A model generated the notes under the pieces. That model had not been told where the DNA came from. It did no database searches and saw only the letters and a list, made by a program, of their open reading frames with translations. A stretch of DNA of 64,000 nt from Marinifilum flexuosum (GTDB taxonomy: Bacteria > Bacteroidota > Bacteroidia > Bacteroidales > Marinifilaceae), in NCBI RefSeq assembly GCF_003610555.1, contig NZ_RAPQ01000014.1, positions 46,227 to 110,226 on the forward strand, read 5' to 3'. Each line of letters starts with the position of its first letter. Position 1 is the first letter of the stretch. The position numbers and the translations under genes were made by a program. This document shows, piece by piece, positions 17,628-25,879 of this stretch.

Positions 17628-17757
17628 GCCAACGGTAAATTGTATAAGTAGTGGCAAATTGCGTGGTATTTTTCTATCGAATCCCAATGCAGTTTGAGTG
17701 GGCTACAAACCATGATATTTACTACATTGCCTATCATTCTTTAAACAAAATGTTAGC
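17628..17757. repeat. attC-like imperfect inverted repeat 3' of the caspase gene
   Basis: GCCAAC (17628-17633) faces GTTAGC (17752-17757), and an inner GGCAA (17653-17657) faces TTGCC (17728-17732). The element fills the space between the caspase stop (17768) and the next gene and has the size (about 130 bp) and box order of an attC site. No integrase gene is in the window. Confidence 0.35.
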
Positions 17758-17767
17758 GTTTCGTATT

Positions 17768-19495
17768 TTATTTATTTGAATAATCCAATAGTCTTTCATA
17801 CCCGATAATATCTAGCTCAATTCCTTTATCCTCTTTGTCATAATTTAGATGGATCCCATAAAGCATTTCCTCTCCATTGCTATCCATATCGTATATTTGA
17901 TGTTGAATGTTTAAATCCCAACTTCTTCCAGTCCAATAGTAATCTTCTTTTATGTCTTGTTCTTCAATACCAGATAAATATCCTTCTCCTGCCCTATCAG
18001 TTCCATAAATTGAGGTGAGTTTAAATACAAGATTATTTAATACAGTAACACTCGGGTTATTTATTTTGGAACTACTTAAAAACACACTACTTGTAGACTT
18101 AGACTCTTTTGTTGAGGTAAAAATTCTTACCACTGCTTTGTCAAAAAAATCAAACTCTGGTTTTTCTAAGATGATATGATGGTCAATAAATTTACCTTCA
18201 TACTCGCCTTCTGGATATTCTTTTAAAGCATATGGTAACAAGTCATAAAAATCATTCACAATAAGTTCCGCAATTGATTTTTCTATTATTTGTTTGAGTG
18301 GTTTGATATTTACCTTAAAAACTAATTGTCTTTTAGGTGAAACTAGATAATTGAGATGGAATGACACATTATCAAAATACCACATATTAAAGCATTGTTC
18401 TGATATAACTTTCGATTTTCCTTTGGCAATTCTTTTGATATTATTTAAATCAAAAAAAGGTTTACGTCTCTCATCGTCGTAATTACCACCTCCAAGCTTT
18501 TTACATAAACTATTGTAAATAAATTGCACTTGATTTGCATCACGAGTAGTGGTGAAAAGGTTGTAATCACGTTCACCATTTTCATATATGTGAATTTCTA
18601 ACTCCTTAAAGGTCTCAAAATAATTCACTTTATTTTTATAGTAAACTTCAATAACACCAGCTTCTTTATCTTCTTTTGAAATTGGAATTCCAAGCTTTGT
18701 TATTTTTTGAATATCCCACAGTTTTAATTTAAGCTGATTTAGTACTACATCTCTTTCGTGATTATATAAAATAGCTTGACAGAATGTTGAAATCGAAATA
18801 TATCTATCGTCATTAAAAACGTAGTCATTTAGTAATGACGTCGATTCCCACGGTACTTGCTGTCCGCCAGACAATCTAATTAGTTTATTTCTAACGTTTT
18901 GCAGCACTTGTATTATCGTTAGATTTGGTGTAAGAATTTCATCGATTAGAACAGAAGTATAAAGACCATTCTCTCCTTCACCGTCAGATGCAGTTTTATC
19001 TGGAGCTGTTGAATATGCTATTAAAGTTCCATATGGTGCACTCATATATGATAATCCTTCAACTGTTTGTGACCGATTCCAAGACCTTTCAAATGGATTA
19101 TTTCTACATGCATCAAGTATGATAAAATTAGTTTCATTTATTGAATCACTCATTAAAGAAAGAATCTGATTCGCATTAATACAATCAAATTCAACTTGAT
19201 TCTCACTTAAAGGATTTGCATCAGTTGGAATTAAATAATTTAATCCTTTTACTTGTATTCCATGTCCTGCATAATAAAATAAACCAGAGTCATATTCATT
19301 AAGATTCTCACCAAACTCATTAAGTGCCAGTTTAAGCTCTTTATAAGTAGGATTCTTAAGCACAACTGTTTCAAACCCCAATTTTGACAAAACATTGTCC
19401 ATAGAGATAGCATCATTTACAGGGTTTTTCAATTTTGAGGCAAATTGATAATCAGAGATTCCTATTAACAATGCTAATCGTTTGTCTTTTTCCAT
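17768..19495 (-). CDS. caspase family (peptidase C14) protein
   Basis: 575 residues. The N-terminal 225 residues are a p20-like caspase domain: RLALLIGISDYQ, NPVNDAISM, the catalytic His in YYAGHG (His78) and the catalytic Cys in ILDACRNNPF (Cys130), then YSTAPDKTASDG and GLYTSVLIDEIL. Both catalytic residues are intact, so it should be an active cysteine protease of the metacaspase/paracaspase group. Residues about 240-575 are a second domain I do not recognise, with no transmembrane helix. Bacterial caspases with C-terminal sensor domains act in programmed cell death and phage defence; that role is only inferred here. Confidence 0.87.
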   Translation of the reverse strand: MEKDKRLALLIGISDYQFASKLKNPVNDAISMDNVLSKLGFETVVLKNPTYKELKLALNEFGENLNEYDSGLFYYAGHGIQVKGLNYLIPTDANPLSENQVEFDCINANQILSLMSDSINETNFIILDACRNNPFERSWNRSQTVEGLSYMSAPYGTLIAYSTAPDKTASDGEGENGLYTSVLIDEILTPNLTIIQVLQNVRNKLIRLSGGQQVPWESTSLLNDYVFNDDRYISISTFCQAILYNHERDVVLNQLKLKLWDIQKITKLGIPISKEDKEAGVIEVYYKNKVNYFETFKELEIHIYENGERDYNLFTTTRDANQVQFIYNSLCKKLGGGNYDDERRKPFFDLNNIKRIAKGKSKVISEQCFNMWYFDNVSFHLNYLVSPKRQLVFKVNIKPLKQIIEKSIAELIVNDFYDLLPYALKEYPEGEYEGKFIDHHIILEKPEFDFFDKAVVRIFTSTKESKSTSSVFLSSSKINNPSVTVLNNLVFKLTSIYGTDRAGEGYLSGIEEQDIKEDYYWTGRSWDLNIQHQIYDMDSNGEEMLYGIHLNYDKEDKGIELDIIGYERLLDYSNK

Positions 19496-20246
19496 TGTGA
19501 TTCTTTATTAACATAGACACTAACTTCTAAAATGTGCACCAGCGCACTTATTTTTCTCATCTCAACTTAAAAAGCTGAAAACAAATACCAAATCGGTCAG
19601 CATCATGCACCTTTCCTTCGGTATATTCTCATATCCCTTTTGTTCGTGCAAGGAACAAATCCTTTCTAGATTTTCTTTTCTCAAAACTGCCGAACTCCCC
19701 CAAATCTACCAAACCCCACCCTCAATTCAAAACTTATGCTCAACTAATTTCACTCACAAATCTATTGCCCATTCAAATTATCCAGTTAAACCAAATCAAT
19801 CCAAAACAATCCCAATTAAAATACCCACAAACGCCCCCTAATTGCAAACAAAATACAAAAAACAACAAGTAAGTTGACAAACAGAGAAAATACATTCACA
19901 CCAACCAAATACACTTTCATCATGATTAATTGAACTTTAGGATGACCAAGAGTTCATTTTTGGTAAAAACACACCCAATCCATCAATTATCATATTTTGA
20001 ATGATTCTAAACAGCATTTGTTTAAGTTTTCTTAATATTATCTAGAACAGCAGTAAATTCAATAAATGCAGGTTAAACATCTCAACCTTTTAAAACCTCA
20101 CACTCCAAATTTATTTTGTATTGTTAATTATTCTTTCATACATTCGATATGAGTTTAGCTAAACAATACGATATATATTATCAATTTACTGCATTAGCGA
20201 AGAACAAGAGAAGGATTTGTGAGAAGGAAATGAATGCATAATTAAT
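19496..20246. other. long AC-rich intergenic region
   Basis: About 750 bases without a convincing gene. A 78-codon frame at 19605-19841 has no family features. A 30-codon frame at 20150-20242 (MSLAKQYDIYY) begins shortly before the tandem array and has no clear ribosome site. Composition is rich in A and C on the plus strand. Confidence 0.5.
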
Positions 20247-20792
20247 TGCGACCCCTTACATGACTGACAGATCAATTTAAAATTGATCCAAAACAAATTA
20301 CACAGTCATTTAGACCTCTTACTCATGTTTTAGATACATTAAATCAATTTACAAGTACACTTACACGTGCTACAGGTACACTTAACCTGACAATCAGTCC
20401 TCTTCATCATTGTCCAGATCCATTTAATCTGACAATTAGTCCTCTTAACGGTACTCCAGATACCCTTAATCAGTTTACAGGTACACTTACACATGGTCCA
20501 AATCCAATGAATTTGTAAATCCGCCTGCTTCATCATTGTACAGATCCATATGATCTAACAATTGGTACTCTTGCTTTTACTACAGATAATCCTGATCAGT
20601 ATACAAGCACATTTACAGGGAATCCAGGTACTCTTAACTTGTAAATCAGTCCCCTTCATCGTGGTACAGATCCATTAAATAATACAATTGATCCTTTTAA
20701 TGTTAGTACAGATGCTCTTAATCAGTTTACAACTAGCCTTACACGAAGTTCAGGCATATCTAATTTGCAAATCGGAACTGGCATTCCATATA
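20247..20792. repeat. degenerate 42-bp tandem array with 126-bp higher-order and 21-bp sub-period
   Basis: Thirteen 42-bp units can be laid out without gaps from 20247. They fall into three types that alternate: A (starts 20331, 20457, 20583, 20709; like CAGATACCCTTAATCAGTTT), B (20373, 20499, 20625, 20751; like CAGGTACACTTAACCTGACA) and C (20415, 20541, 20667; like CAGATCCATTTAATCTGACA). Each unit also splits into two related 21-mers. One plus-strand frame gives a seven-residue pattern such as DPFNLTI / SPLNGTP / DTLNQFT, but it is cut by TAA at the same place in two B units, so it is not translated as it stands. Confidence 0.85.
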
Positions 20793-20958
20793 TATTCTCC
20801 CTTTAAACCTTAGGCAACCACTGCTTCCATAAGGATACAGGCAACTGTATCAAACTACTACCCTCCTCACACTTTTGTGAGTTGAATACCAATTTACTTT
20901 CTTAATTTCCGGTAAGTGCTAAAAACAACAGATCACTTATTGGACAAATTTTAAATAA

Positions 20959-21876
20959 ATGATCGCAAGACAATCAAGTAAGCTAGCAAGCTATCAACAC
21001 CTCGAAGAGGCGTTGAACGACAACCAATCGGTATTCGAAACCGATGAATCTACAAAAGCTCAAATCATGGTATTTACAGGCTATCATACCAGATTGCGCA
21101 CATTACGTAACGATTTGAATGAGCCAACACAGTGGATCACCAAGGCAAAGCGAGAATTGTTCGAAGAACTTTCAGACAATTCCAAGCTGGTAATCGTAGC
21201 GCTAATACGTTTCGCCAACGATACCAACAACCAGGAGCTGATCAATAAGCTGGATACCATACAGGAAAAATTATTAAGAACCTCTCAAAGCATACGTCTC
21301 GATGCTGCAGGACAATTGCACGATTTGGCACTTGAAAACCAAACCGAATTGGCCAACTACTCTATTACAGCCGAATTCATCACTGCATACAAGAAGTGCA
21401 TAGATGATATCGAGGACAAAAATGCAGAGAGAATTCGCATCAAAGAACAGAATAAGCTCAACAAAAAGGAGTTTGAAGACTTGATTCGAACTACCGATAT
21501 CTTTCTGAAAGAAAAGCTCGACTGGTCTATCGAAAGCTATCGTGTTTCTCATCCCGATATGGTAAATGCCTACTTTAGCGCTCGCAAACTACAAAAGGCT
21601 AACACCTCCCACATCGATGTACGGGGATTTATTGTAGACAAGGTAACAGGATCGGCCGTTTCCTATGGTAAGGTAAGTGTTGTTGAGAACGAAATGCAAA
21701 CCAAAATCACCGAGAAAGGAAACTTCACGTTCAAGAATTTCCCTGAAGGTGAATTCACGCTTAAGATAGAAAACATCAATTTCGAAACTACAATGATTAC
21801 CATTCGTCGTTACAGCAACCAATACCTTAACATTAAAGTAGAGATGCAGCCACAACCGGTTCCGCATCCAGCATAA
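20959..21876 (+). CDS. helical protein with C-terminal carboxypeptidase-regulatory-like domain
   Basis: 305 residues, no signal peptide. Residues 1-205 are alpha-helical and charged (coiled-coil-like around 145-180). Residues 215-300 form a CarboxypepD_reg-like beta-sandwich: VRGFIVDKVTGSAVSYGKVSV, TEKGNFTFKNFPEGEFTLKI (both seen in shorter pieces) and a final IKVEMQP strand. In Bacteroidota this domain usually sits in exported proteins, so its place in a protein without a visible signal is odd. The gene stands alone, preceded by the tandem array and followed by a strong terminator. Confidence 0.75.
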   Translation: MIARQSSKLASYQHLEEALNDNQSVFETDESTKAQIMVFTGYHTRLRTLRNDLNEPTQWITKAKRELFEELSDNSKLVIVALIRFANDTNNQELINKLDTIQEKLLRTSQSIRLDAAGQLHDLALENQTELANYSITAEFITAYKKCIDDIEDKNAERIRIKEQNKLNKKEFEDLIRTTDIFLKEKLDWSIESYRVSHPDMVNAYFSARKLQKANTSHIDVRGFIVDKVTGSAVSYGKVSVVENEMQTKITEKGNFTFKNFPEGEFTLKIENINFETTMITIRRYSNQYLNIKVEMQPQPVPHPA

Positions 21877-21913
21877 AGCAAATATCCTTACTGATATTAA
21901 AATTAATAATTGT

Positions 21914-21940
21914 AAAGCCAAGGCATCCCCTTGGCTTTTT
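21914..21940 (+). terminator. Rho-independent terminator
   Basis: AAAGCCAAGG, loop CATC, CCTTGGCTTTTT: a 7-bp GC-rich stem followed by T5, 38 bases after the stop at 21876. Confidence 0.9.
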
Positions 21941-22037
21941 CAGTAAAATAATTTGTAAATGAATAAGCTAAGCTCTAAAAATGATAAACATAGCATTTGC
22001 ACCCTCTTTACAAACTTTAATGTCACCTTCGGGCATT

Positions 22038-22404
22038 TATCAAATAAAAAGATAATTCTCAATCGGGAGCCGCCAATCGGACGCGAGTCGGGGAACACCG
22101 TAACCATGGAAGGGCGAGCAGTATCCGATTGGCTTGACCTTTTTGCTTACTTTTCTCATCTAAGGAACCGAGCTATGCGAGCTCATGAATACCCATGAAA
22201 ATTATGAATGAATAAAAAAGTAAGAGCCCGTCTGGCTTGAAGACAAAAACAAATCACATTACCGTCGCAATAAACACACCACACAAAACAACATTCCCAA
22301 TTGCGACGATTCCATTTAAAACACATTAACCCAGGGCGGCCGTCATTATCACTCCCTTCCCCTGGGCTATATGATCTTTACCCTTCAGGCAAAAGCAATA
22401 AAAA
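22038..22404. repeat. 367-bp tandem duplication, copy 1
   Basis: Nearly identical to 22405-22771, with about eight differences plus a diverging end. It contains a series of inverted repeats: CCAATCGGA/TCCGATTGG (22073-22081, 22124-22132), CTTACTTTT/AAAAGTAAG (22146-22154, 22216-22224) around GAGCT/AGCTC (22170-22184), CGTCGCAAT/ATTGCGACG (22263-22271, 22300-22308) and CCCAGGG/CCCTGGG (22330-22336, 22360-22366). A short frame ending RAMRAHEYP is open in both copies, but most base differences between the copies change the residue (N-D, N-H, G-W, L-S), which argues against coding. Confidence 0.9.
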
Positions 22405-22771
22405 TATCAAATAAAAAGATAATTCTCGATCGGGAGCCGCCAATCGGACGCGAGTCGGGGCACACCGTAACCATGGAATGGCGAGCAGTATCCGATTGGC
22501 TTGATTCTTTTGCTTACTTTTCTCATCTAAGGAACCGAGCTATGCGAGCTCATGAATACCCATGAAAATTATGAATGAATAAAAAAGTAAGAGCCCGTCT
22601 GGCTTGAAGACAAAAACAAATCACATTACCGTCGCAATAAACACACCACACAAAACAACATTCCCAATTGCGACGATTCCATTTAAAACACATTAACCCA
22701 GGGCGGCCGTCATTATCACTCCCTTCCCCTGGGCTATATGTTCTTTGCCCTTCAGGCAAAACCAATACTCA
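22405..22771. repeat. 367-bp tandem duplication, copy 2
   Basis: Second copy, directly abutting copy 1 and ending just before the ovoA stop codon at 22780. The last hairpin (TTTGCC-cttca-GGCAAA, 22745-22760) is perfect here and has one mismatch in copy 1. It may serve as the 3'-end structure of the ovoA transcript read from the minus strand. Confidence 0.9.
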
Positions 22772-22779
22772 AAGAATAA

Positions 22780-24927
22780 TTATTTCTTTCTCCAAACCGT
22801 TATTTCCGCTACCGTATGCTGAAACTTACGCGATGTTTCCCTTATCACGAAAGGCACATCTTTGGGTTCTTCCACCATTTCAAACTGATCAGATAAGATA
22901 TCCTTCAAGCCCAGAAGCGTAGAGTAAGGCTCACCATCTTTTCTGAAGCCACCAATCCAGTTTTCAACTTCTGTAAACTCCTCTAACCAGGTATACGGTG
23001 AAGTCAATACCAACAAACCATCCTTATTGATTCTTTTGGCAATCTCTTTCAGGAATTTCTTCGGATCATAAAGTCTGTCCAGCAAGTTTCCTGCAAAAAC
23101 CAAGTCGTAACCCGAATACAAAGTCTTCAAGTTACAAGCATCGGCTTGATAAAACTCTACCTTATCTCGATATTGGTCCAAACCAAAATCACTCAATTTA
23201 AACTCCTGGTACGAATTCAGTTGCCCCTCCTCTTGTCGGATGTAATTTAATTTCCCGCTCTCTTTAAGCTGCGTACCAATTCGGATGAAACGAGCTGAAA
23301 AATCAAGTCCCGTAACATGGTCGAAATACTTTGCCAGTTCGAAGGTCATGCGTCCGGTTGCACATCCCAAATCCAAAGCATTACTTCTCTTTACATCCTT
23401 TATATGACTTTTGATCAAACCAATACACGAAAGCGCATAATTTTCTACTCCAAAGTATTTTTGTCCGTACTGGAACTCACAATATTGCGATACCAACTCA
23501 TCCGTTTCATAATAATCCGATTTGATTTCTACCTCCTCTTCCGATTCGATATATCGGAACCCGGCATGCTGAAAGAAGTGACGACGAAATGCGTACCGCG
23601 AATCCCGAATCGCAAGATTCCCCGTTGAAATCCACGATCCTCCTTTTATCAGGTTGTGCTTGGCATCAAAAGTAGGAGTCGAAAAATCATCATAGAAAGG
23701 ATGCACCTCAAAACCATCTAAACCTGAAATCGGCATTTCGGTCCATTGCCACACATTCCCCACCACATCGTAAAAACCAGCCGCTTCGAATTGATCTACA
23801 GGGCATGGTGATGCATAATACTCCAGATTGATGTTTCCAGGCGCTTGCTCCCATTCCGGTTGATCCGGAATTTGCACCCTATCGTAAAGACGGTAATACT
23901 CCGCTTCGGTCGGCATTCTCAGTTTCTTTCCCACTTGCGCCGATTTCCAATTGCAAAAAGCCTTGGCCTCTAAATAATTTACTTCCACTGGCCAATTCCA
24001 TGGCATTTCAACCTCCTCACTCATCAAACGAAGCTTCCAATGTTCTCCATCCTTCAACCAAAAAAACGGATAGCTGCACTGCTTGTATTGCACCCAATTC
24101 CAGCCCTCTTCGGTCCACCATTTTTTGTTTCCATAGCCATCATCATCCACAAATGCTTTAAACTCCTGATTCGAAACCAAGTACTTCGAGGCATTAAAAG
24201 ATTTGATTTCAGATGTAAAGCTTCCAAATTCATTGTCCCAACCATAAAGGGCATCATCGCGATCCTTTCCAATGCTCACCTTCCCTGCCTCTATTTTTTG
24301 CAATATATTTTCAGGAGCCACAGCACTCTCTGTGCAGCTTTCAAACAAATCAATTTGTTGAACCTCATCAATAGACAGCTGCCTGATCAATACCGATGAT
24401 GTCTCGATGTGAATACGTTGATGCTCAATCCCCATTAAAATTACCCAAAATTGAGATTCCCAGTTGATAGGCATTTGCAGGGGAAGTTCAAGAATCAGAT
24501 TCTCGATGATTTGCCTCACTTGCATGCGATATTGCTTCACATCCTCCAGCTTAGGCCAGTCGTAATGCTGTTCATTCAAATCGTCCCACGACATTTCATC
24601 CACACCAACCGCAAACATCGATTCAAATTTGGGATTCAGCCTCTCGTTTAGAATTCCCGCCAGAATCAACTTGTTAATGTAAAAGGTAGCCGTATGTCCA
24701 ATGTAAAATATCAATGGATGGCGAAGCGGATCAGCTCTCATGTAGAAAGCCTCCTCTGTTTTCAGGCTATCGTACAATCTATCATCCAACTCCCAGGTGA
24801 CTTGAAAATATTTTAAAATCTCCGCCCTCTTTTCCTCAGGCCTTCCCTCGTTTAAAATTGGAGATTTGTTTACAAGGATGTCATTATTTAGTAGAATATC
24901 TTTCTTATTTTCCATTACAAATTTCAT
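22780..24927 (-). CDS. ovoA: 5-histidylcysteine sulfoxide synthase / mercaptohistidine methyltransferase OvoA
   Basis: 715 residues, the full three-domain OvoA. The N-terminal DinB-like domain carries the iron ligands His78, His169, His173 and Glu175 (HxxxHxE as HQRIHIE). A formylglycine-generating-enzyme-like domain follows (about 210-460; GGSWISTG, RYAFRRHFFQHAGFRYI). The C-terminal SAM methyltransferase domain has motif I ALDLGCATG at 516-524. The enzyme joins cysteine to histidine C5 with oxygen to give the sulfoxide, and after C-S cleavage methylates the imidazole to form ovothiol A, an antioxidant thiol. Starts at 24927 or 24915 (MENKKD). No separate PLP lyase gene is adjacent. Confidence 0.95.
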   Translation of the reverse strand: MKFVMENKKDILLNNDILVNKSPILNEGRPEEKRAEILKYFQVTWELDDRLYDSLKTEEAFYMRADPLRHPLIFYIGHTATFYINKLILAGILNERLNPKFESMFAVGVDEMSWDDLNEQHYDWPKLEDVKQYRMQVRQIIENLILELPLQMPINWESQFWVILMGIEHQRIHIETSSVLIRQLSIDEVQQIDLFESCTESAVAPENILQKIEAGKVSIGKDRDDALYGWDNEFGSFTSEIKSFNASKYLVSNQEFKAFVDDDGYGNKKWWTEEGWNWVQYKQCSYPFFWLKDGEHWKLRLMSEEVEMPWNWPVEVNYLEAKAFCNWKSAQVGKKLRMPTEAEYYRLYDRVQIPDQPEWEQAPGNINLEYYASPCPVDQFEAAGFYDVVGNVWQWTEMPISGLDGFEVHPFYDDFSTPTFDAKHNLIKGGSWISTGNLAIRDSRYAFRRHFFQHAGFRYIESEEEVEIKSDYYETDELVSQYCEFQYGQKYFGVENYALSCIGLIKSHIKDVKRSNALDLGCATGRMTFELAKYFDHVTGLDFSARFIRIGTQLKESGKLNYIRQEEGQLNSYQEFKLSDFGLDQYRDKVEFYQADACNLKTLYSGYDLVFAGNLLDRLYDPKKFLKEIAKRINKDGLLVLTSPYTWLEEFTEVENWIGGFRKDGEPYSTLLGLKDILSDQFEMVEEPKDVPFVIRETSRKFQHTVAEITVWRKK

Positions 24928-25042
24928 TAAGCTTAATACTCATCTGAAGTTAATGAAAAAACAAGCCATCGCAAATCAAACTCACAAACCCCTACTCATT
25001 TAAGAGAAAATTAACAGTTCGAAAACAAAGCAATCCATTATC

Positions 25043-25164
25043 CATCGCACCAAACAACACACACAAAACAACAATCCCAGTTGCGACGATTCCATTTAAA
25101 ACACATTAACCCAAGGTGACCTCCTTTACCCTAGGCCATTAAGATATTTGCCCTTCAGGCAAAA
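25043..25164. repeat. diverged relic of the 367-bp repeat
   Basis: From CACCAAACAACACACAC through TTGCGACGATTCCATTTAAA to TTTGCCCTTCAGGCAAAA this stretch matches the second half of the 367-bp unit. The module that precedes this part in the full unit (GCCCGTCTGGCTTGAAGAC) appears here after it, at 25250-25270, so the modules are shuffled. The rest of the 24928-25318 gap holds nothing else I recognise. Confidence 0.8.
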
Positions 25165-25318
25165 CCCGTTTAAACAACGTTTATTTATTGCACCAACAGT
25201 GACATTCAAAAATTTGTTGGGACCCATAGACGAGAAAGTCGTAAAGAACAGCCCGTCTGGCTTGAAGACAAAAACCACATATTTTTTCGTATCTTAATAA
25301 AAACCAACACAAAACAAC

Positions 25319-25558
25319 ATGACCTACATTCTCTTCATTATCATTGGAATCATTGCCGGCTGGCTGGGCAGCATCATTGTTAAAGGAAAAGGCCAGGGAC
25401 TTCTCATCAACATGATCGTAGGAATCATCGGAGCCTTCATTGGTGGAAGCATTTTGGATCTTCTCAACATCAACATGCCTGGCTTTTTTGGAGTTCTGGT
25501 CGCATCAACACTAGGGGCCGTTGTTTTAATTTGGCTCATCAGCTTAATTCGAAGGTAA
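25319..25558 (+). CDS. GlsB/YeaQ/YmgE family membrane protein
   Basis: 79 residues, three hydrophobic segments rich in Gly, with the family pattern GIIAGWLGSIIVKGKGQGL, then MIVGIIGAFIGG and a terminal TLGAVVLIWLISLIRR. Members (also called transglycosylase-associated proteins) are small stress-induced membrane proteins of unknown mechanism. It is monocistronic on the plus strand and its 3' end meets the convergent ABM gene with a 3-base gap. Confidence 0.9.
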   Translation: MTYILFIIIGIIAGWLGSIIVKGKGQGLLINMIVGIIGAFIGGSILDLLNINMPGFFGVLVASTLGAVVLIWLISLIRR

Positions 25559-25561
25559 GCC

Positions 25562-25879
25562 TCATTTCTCAAAAAAGTAATCCGAATCTACCTTACAGAT
25601 CCGAACGGCATATTTCTCATACCAATCTTCCTTTCCTCGTTTCTGTGCAATTTTATGCGCCGGATGCTCCTGCCATTTCTTAATTGCCTCCAAACCCTCC
25701 CAATACGAAACCGTTATACCCAATTCATTTCGTGCCGATTCCACTCCCAGGAACCCTGCCTGTGTTTGAGCCAGATCTATCATTGTATCAGCCATTTCCG
25801 AATACCCATTGTCTCCTTCTGCCCTTACCGATGAGAAAATCACAGCGTAATATGGCGTTTTAAATGTCTTGGCAATCAT
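25562..25879 (-). CDS. ABM-domain monooxygenase-like protein
   Basis: 105 residues with the dimeric alpha-beta barrel pattern of antibiotic-biosynthesis monooxygenase (ABM) proteins: YYAVIFSSVR, MIDLAQTQAGFLGVESAR, ITVSYWEGLEAIKKWQEHPAH and a final WYEKYAVRICKVD. Members include haem-degrading and quinol-oxidising enzymes and many of unknown substrate. The ATG at 25877-25879 overlaps the stop of oxyR by 4 bases (ATGA), so it is translated with the oxidative-stress regulator and may act in oxidant or quinone detoxification. Confidence 0.85.
   Translation of the reverse strand: MIAKTFKTPYYAVIFSSVRAEGDNGYSEMADTMIDLAQTQAGFLGVESARNELGITVSYWEGLEAIKKWQEHPAHKIAQKRGKEDWYEKYAVRICKVDSDYFFEK

Noticed and set aside
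19605..19841. 78-codon plus-strand frame in the 19.5-20.2 kb gap
   Set aside because: Low-complexity Pro/Thr/Asn composition caused by AC-rich DNA, with no family features and no ribosome site.
20339..20536. Minus-strand 65-codon frame rich in Cys and Trp
   Set aside because: It is a by-product of the 42-bp tandem array; the residue pattern simply repeats every 14 codons and no ribosome site or family is seen.
21959..22198. Short frames ending RAMRAHEYP in both copies of the 367-bp repeat (also 22371-22565)
   Set aside because: Differences between the copies mostly change the residue and the frame start differs, so coding constraint is absent; treated as repeat DNA.
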